Of a DNA stretch of 64,000 nt, positions 60,936 through 64,000 are shown piece by piece. Position numbers and translations under genes: made by a program. The stretch covers positions 558,001 through 622,000 of the forward strand of contig NZ_JAYEZN010000001.1 of the NCBI RefSeq assembly GCF_037031225.1, written 5' to 3'. The stretch's first letter is position 1; each line of letters begins with the position of its first letter. Below the pieces are notes generated by a model, which was not told where the DNA came from, did no database searches, and was given only the letters and a program-made list of their open reading frames with translations. Source of the DNA: Halorientalis sp. LT38 (lineage in GTDB: Archaea; Halobacteriota; Halobacteria; Halobacteriales; Haloarculaceae).

Positions 60936-61397
60936 ATGATCGGACTGCTCAAATCCATGGCGACGACGATGAAACACGCGCTCGACGGTGAGACGTTCAC
61001 GGTCGAGTACCCCGAAGAAGCGCCCGAAGTGAGCCCCCGCTTCCGCGGGGTCCACAAGTTCAGCCAGGAGCGGTGCATCTGGTGCCGGCAGTGCGAGAAC
61101 GTCTGCCCGAACGACACCATCCAGATCGTCACCGACGAACAGCGCAACGGCGAGGAGTACAACCTCCACATCGGCCAGTGCATCTACTGCCGGCTCTGTG
61201 AGGAGGTCTGCCCCGTCGACGCCATCCTGCTGACCCAGAACTTCGAGTTCACCGCCGACACGAAAGACGAGTTCGTCTACAACAAGGAACAGCTGAAGAA
61301 CGTCCCCTGGTACAAGGACATCGACCCGCTCGAATCCCGGGAGCCGGATCGCGGCGCCTGGATCGGCGAGGGCGAAGGCGAACTGGACTACCAGTAG
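60936..61397 (+). CDS. nuoI: NADH-quinone oxidoreductase subunit I
   Basis: The product has 153 residues with two [4Fe-4S] motifs, CIWCRQCENVCP and CIYCRLCEEVCP. It passes electrons to NuoB. The last 74 coding bases (61323-61396) are repeated exactly at 61534-61607. Confidence 0.94.
   Translation: MIGLLKSMATTMKHALDGETFTVEYPEEAPEVSPRFRGVHKFSQERCIWCRQCENVCPNDTIQIVTDEQRNGEEYNLHIGQCIYCRLCEEVCPVDAILLTQNFEFTADTKDEFVYNKEQLKNVPWYKDIDPLESREPDRGAWIGEGEGELDYQ
61323..61396. repeat. 74-bp direct repeat, copy 1 (3' end of nuoI)
   Basis: Encodes the last residues of NuoI (DPLESREPDRGAWIGEGEGE is most of it). Identical to 61534-61607, period 211 bp. Confidence 0.85.
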
Positions 61398-61408
61398 AAA
61401 ACGAGCAT

Positions 61409-61508
61409 CCAGCGCGCGAAGCGCGCTGGTTCCCGGGACCGAACGAAGTGAGGTCCCGCTTTTTCGCCCACGTTTTTGTGCGAGCGGTGGCGAACGGAGT
61501 GAGCCACC
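61409..61508. terminator. Three consecutive hairpins with T tracts after nuoI
   Basis: Hairpin 1: CCAGCGCGC, loop GAA, GCGCGCTGG. Hairpin 2: CGGGACC, loop GAACGAAGTGA, GGTCCCG, then CTTTTT. Hairpin 3: GGTGGC, loop GAACGGAGTGA, GCCACC. The two 11-base loops differ at one base. T tracts follow hairpin 2. This could attenuate or end transcription after nuoI; a mobile palindromic repeat is an alternative. Confidence 0.45.
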
Positions 61509-61533
61509 CGAGCGGAAAAAGGTGGTGGGCGTG

Positions 61534-61607
61534 GACCCGCTCGAATCCCGGGAGCCGGATCGCGGCGCCTGGATCGGCGAGGGCGAAGGCGAACTGGACT
61601 ACCAGTA
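61534..61607. repeat. 74-bp direct repeat, copy 2
   Basis: Perfect copy of the nuoI 3' end, not attached to a gene. It lies 150 bp before the second nuoCD and suggests a duplication endpoint. Confidence 0.85.
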
Positions 61608-61757
61608 ATCGATGGCTGTTACTCGACGCTTTTTCCTCACGGTAACTACCGAGAGCCATTGGCTTCAGGCCCGCAACCGCCCCGCAAATAGCGCTTATTC
61701 GCGGGCGCGTGCTAGCGGACGTACCCGACCGGCCGGTCGACGGCCGGGCGTTTCACC

Positions 61758-63434
61758 ATGAGCCTCGAACAACCGACACGCGACGCGGGCGTGACCGAGG
61801 AGGGGGCGGTCGACTACGACGAACTCGAAGCGCTGTTGGGCGACGGGGTGCTGGGCCGGGAGACGCATCTCAACGCCGAGGCGTTCGTGATCAGGCCCGA
61901 CGCGGTGCAGGAGGTGCTCTCGACGCTGAAAGAGGAGGCGGGCTTCGACCACCTGTCGCTGTTGACGGCCCAGGAGTATCAGGATCGCTACGAGTCGATC
62001 TATCACCTGACGAAGTACGACGACCGGACACAGGAGGTCGGCGTCGTCGTCCCGACGCCGACGGACGAACCGGTCTCCGAGACCGCCGCGCCCGTGTATC
62101 CGACGGCCAACTGGCACGAGCGCGAGGCCTACGATCTGGTGGGGATCGAGTACGAGGGGCATCCGGACCTCGTGCGCATCCTCCTGCCCGAGACCTGGCA
62201 GGGCCATCCGCTCGCGCGGGATTACGACCAGACGAACCCGCAGATCGTCCCGATCCGCGAGCACGTCAACCCGCTGGTCGACGATCAGCGCGAGGAATCC
62301 GAGGGCGATCAGGACAAGATGTTCATCAACATCGGGCCCCACCACCCGGCGACCCACGGCGTCCTCCACATCGAGACGGTGCTGGACGGCGAGCAGGTGC
62401 TCGATCTGGAACCCGACGTCGGCTACCTCCATCGCTGTGAGGAGCAGATGGCCCAGCAGTCGAACTACCGCCACGAGATCATGCCGTATCCCGACCGCTG
62501 GGACTACACGGCGAACATGACCAACGAGTGGGCGTACGCGCGGGCGGCGGAGGATCTGGCCGACATCGACGTGCCCGACTACGCACAGGTGCTGCGGACG
62601 ATGGGCGTCGAACTCTCGCGGATGACCGGCCACTTCCTCGCGCTGGGGACCTTCGCGCTCGACGTCTACGGCGACTTCACGGCCATCTTCCAGTACGCGT
62701 TCCGGGACCGGGAGATCGCACAGGACATCCTCGAGGACCTCACCGGCCAGCGGATGATGTACAACTACTTCCGGCTTGGCGGGGTCGCCTGGGACCTCCC
62801 GGAACCCCGCGCGGAGTTCTTCGACAAGATCCGGGCGTTCACGAACGCGCTGCCGGCGGCGCTGGAGGAGTACCACGACCTGCTCACGAGCAACGAGGTG
62901 TTCCAGCTGCGAACCGTCGAGACGGGCATCCTGGAGCCAGCGGTCGCCAAAGACCACGGCGTGACCGGTCCCGTGGCTCGCGGGTCCGGCATCGACTACG
63001 ACGTCCGGCGCGACGACCCCTACGGCTACTACCCCGAACTCGACTGGGACGTCGTCACCCAGGACGGCTGCGACAACTACGCCCGGGTCCTCGTTCGGAT
63101 GCGCGAGGTCGAGGAGTCGGCGAAGATCGTCGATCAGTGCGTGGACCTGCTGGAGGACTGGCCAGAAGACGACCGCACGATCCAGTCGAACGTCCCGCGG
63201 ACGCTCAAACCCGACCCCGACACGGAGATCTACCGGGCCGTGGAAGGAGCGAAGGGCGAACTGGGCGTCTACATCCGCTCGGACGGGACCTCAAAGCCCG
63301 CGCGGTTCAAGATCCGGAGCCCCTGTTTCAACAACCTCCACGCGCTGCCGGAGATGGCGGAGGGCGAGTACCTCGCGGACATGATCGCGTCGCTGGGGAG
63401 TCTCGACATCGTTCTCGGAGAAGTCGATCGCTGA
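61758..63434 (+). CDS. nuoCD: NADH-quinone oxidoreductase fused subunit C/D, copy 2
   Basis: The product has 558 residues and is a full paralogue of 58215-59891, roughly 75-80 percent identical by eye. HPATHGVLHIE and the catalytic loop PDRWDYTANM (Tyr250 at the quinone-tyrosine position) and QYAFRDRE are intact. The copy is complete and open, with an ATG start at 61758, but it lies between nuoI and nuoJ, where no nuoCD is expected, and after hairpins and a repeat. It may be the active one, an alternative subunit or a second isoform. Confidence 0.9.
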   Translation: MSLEQPTRDAGVTEEGAVDYDELEALLGDGVLGRETHLNAEAFVIRPDAVQEVLSTLKEEAGFDHLSLLTAQEYQDRYESIYHLTKYDDRTQEVGVVVPTPTDEPVSETAAPVYPTANWHEREAYDLVGIEYEGHPDLVRILLPETWQGHPLARDYDQTNPQIVPIREHVNPLVDDQREESEGDQDKMFINIGPHHPATHGVLHIETVLDGEQVLDLEPDVGYLHRCEEQMAQQSNYRHEIMPYPDRWDYTANMTNEWAYARAAEDLADIDVPDYAQVLRTMGVELSRMTGHFLALGTFALDVYGDFTAIFQYAFRDREIAQDILEDLTGQRMMYNYFRLGGVAWDLPEPRAEFFDKIRAFTNALPAALEEYHDLLTSNEVFQLRTVETGILEPAVAKDHGVTGPVARGSGIDYDVRRDDPYGYYPELDWDVVTQDGCDNYARVLVRMREVEESAKIVDQCVDLLEDWPEDDRTIQSNVPRTLKPDPDTEIYRAVEGAKGELGVYIRSDGTSKPARFKIRSPCFNNLHALPEMAEGEYLADMIASLGSLDIVLGEVDR

Positions 63435-63607
63435 CGCCGCCCTCGCGCGCGGCGCATTACGGCCGTTTCCCACTACCCATCAATTCTCTGTCTGGTCTTT
63501 CGCCCTCGCAATCGCGCGTATCCGGGGGGACGGCCCCGTCTCGGGGACGCTCGGACGAATCTGATAAAGAAATCTTCAAAGGCCCACCGATAGGAGAGTG
63601 ATGTAAG

Positions 63608-63883
63608 ATGGCACTGTATGAAACTGCAGCGTTCGGGCTGTTCGCTCTGGTGACACTCGGGAGCAGCCTCGGCGTCGTCCTGTTACGGGACATGTGGCAC
63701 TCGGCGCTCATGCTGGGTGTCGCTTTGCTCAGCGTCGCGATCCACTACGTGATGTTGCGCGCGGAGTTCGTCGCCGCGATGCAGGTACTCGTGTACGTGG
63801 GCGGCGTGTTGATCCTGATCACCTTCGCCGTCATGCTCACCCGCCGGGAGGAGACGGCCGAGCCCAGTGAGGTGACGACATGA
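63608..63883 (+). CDS. nuoJ: NADH-quinone oxidoreductase subunit J, N-terminal part
   Basis: The product has 91 residues and three helices (LFALVTLGSSLGVVLLRD; FVAAMQVLVYVGGVLILITF). In haloarchaea NuoJ is split; this is the first half (NuoJ1), with HSALMLGVALLSVA typical. It overlaps the next gene by ATGA. Confidence 0.88.
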   Translation: MALYETAAFGLFALVTLGSSLGVVLLRDMWHSALMLGVALLSVAIHYVMLRAEFVAAMQVLVYVGGVLILITFAVMLTRREETAEPSEVTT

Positions 63884-64000
63884 CGACGCGTCCGCGGCTG
63901 GCCGAGGGGATAAACTGGACGGCGGGCGTCGCCGCGATCGGCCTGTTCGCAGTACTGGCGGCCGTCTTCGCCACGTCCTCGTTCGGGTCCCCCGTCGGGT
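63880..64000 (+). CDS. nuoJ2: NADH-quinone oxidoreductase subunit J, C-terminal part (cut off by window)
   Basis: The frame starts MTTRPRLAEGINW with a hydrophobic helix (VAAIGLFAVLAAVFATSSF) and runs to the window end. In other haloarchaea the second NuoJ half follows the first in this way. Only about 40 residues are visible, so the call depends on position. Confidence 0.65.
   Translation, partial: MTTRPRLAEGINWTAGVAAIGLFAVLAAVFATSSFGSPVG

Larger units (their letters stand above)
61398..61757. other. Non-coding spacer between nuoI and the second nuoCD
   Basis: No gene is present. It holds three hairpins (61409-61429, 61434-61458, 61486-61508), T tracts at 61459-61464 and 61472-61476, the second copy of the 74-bp repeat, and a further T tract near 61630. 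It then leads into the second nuoCD. Confidence 0.6.

Noticed and set aside
61534-61609. A second nuoI gene
   Set aside because: Only the last 74 bases of nuoI are present, without the iron-sulfur motifs or a start codon.

Overview
The window is chromosome from a halophilic archaeon (class Halobacteria). The evidence is the high GC content, very acidic proteins, Asp/Glu-rich surfaces, archaeal TATA-type promoters, lipobox and Tat-like secretion signals, an archaeal ribosomal operon (S15, RecJ-like, Pcc1, S3Ae) and a haloarchaeal-type nuo operon. Species cannot be named from the sequence alone.

Left flank (1-6.3 kb): the end of a menaquinone operon (menA partial, menC, menE), then an orphan copy of a tiny zinc-ribbon gene with its own leader micro-ORF and regulatory region. 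A leftward cluster follows (DUF302, SHOCT, a His/Met-rich exported protein, a membrane-anchored winged-helix regulator).

Provirus (about 6.29-21.85 kb): a 15.5-kb element in the 3' end of tRNA-Ala(GGC), bounded by a 15-bp direct repeat. It has a tyrosine integrase with two small co-transcribed partners (the SNJ2-type Int-Orf2-Orf3 arrangement), a repressor-like winged-helix gene, and a rightward structural operon that looks like a pleolipovirus (small four-helix membrane protein, large spike with C-terminal anchor, VP8-like ATPase). A leftward replication/regulation operon holds a winged-helix protein, a sigma-region-4-like HTH and a C5 methyltransferase. Two AT-rich cargo islands interrupt it. 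One holds repressor, a 277-aa soluble protein and a small multi-pass membrane protein in the same order as lambda cI-rexA-rexB, plus an ApeA-type HEPN defence protein. The other holds two membrane proteins of unknown function.

Right flank: a six-gene set of pilin-like exported proteins (22.3-27.2 kb); the S15/RecJ-like/Pcc1/S3Ae operon; a halocyanin-like lipoprotein, archaetidylserine synthase and a HEAT-repeat protein; a D-lactate dehydrogenase-type flavo-iron-sulfur protein with an AtoE-type transporter; assorted membrane and regulatory genes including a five-fold YegP-repeat protein and a two-domain PLD nuclease; a DHH/OB nuclease; JAMM protease and RibL; aminotransferase and RibH; an Agl23-like glycosylation protein; purK/purE; and two paralogous lipoproteins.

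The window ends in the nuo (respiratory complex I) operon: nuoA, B, CD, H, I, then a second complete nuoCD inserted before nuoJ. The second nuoCD is preceded by a perfect 74-bp copy of the nuoI 3' end. The two NuoCD proteins differ at the position that aligns with the quinone-binding tyrosine.
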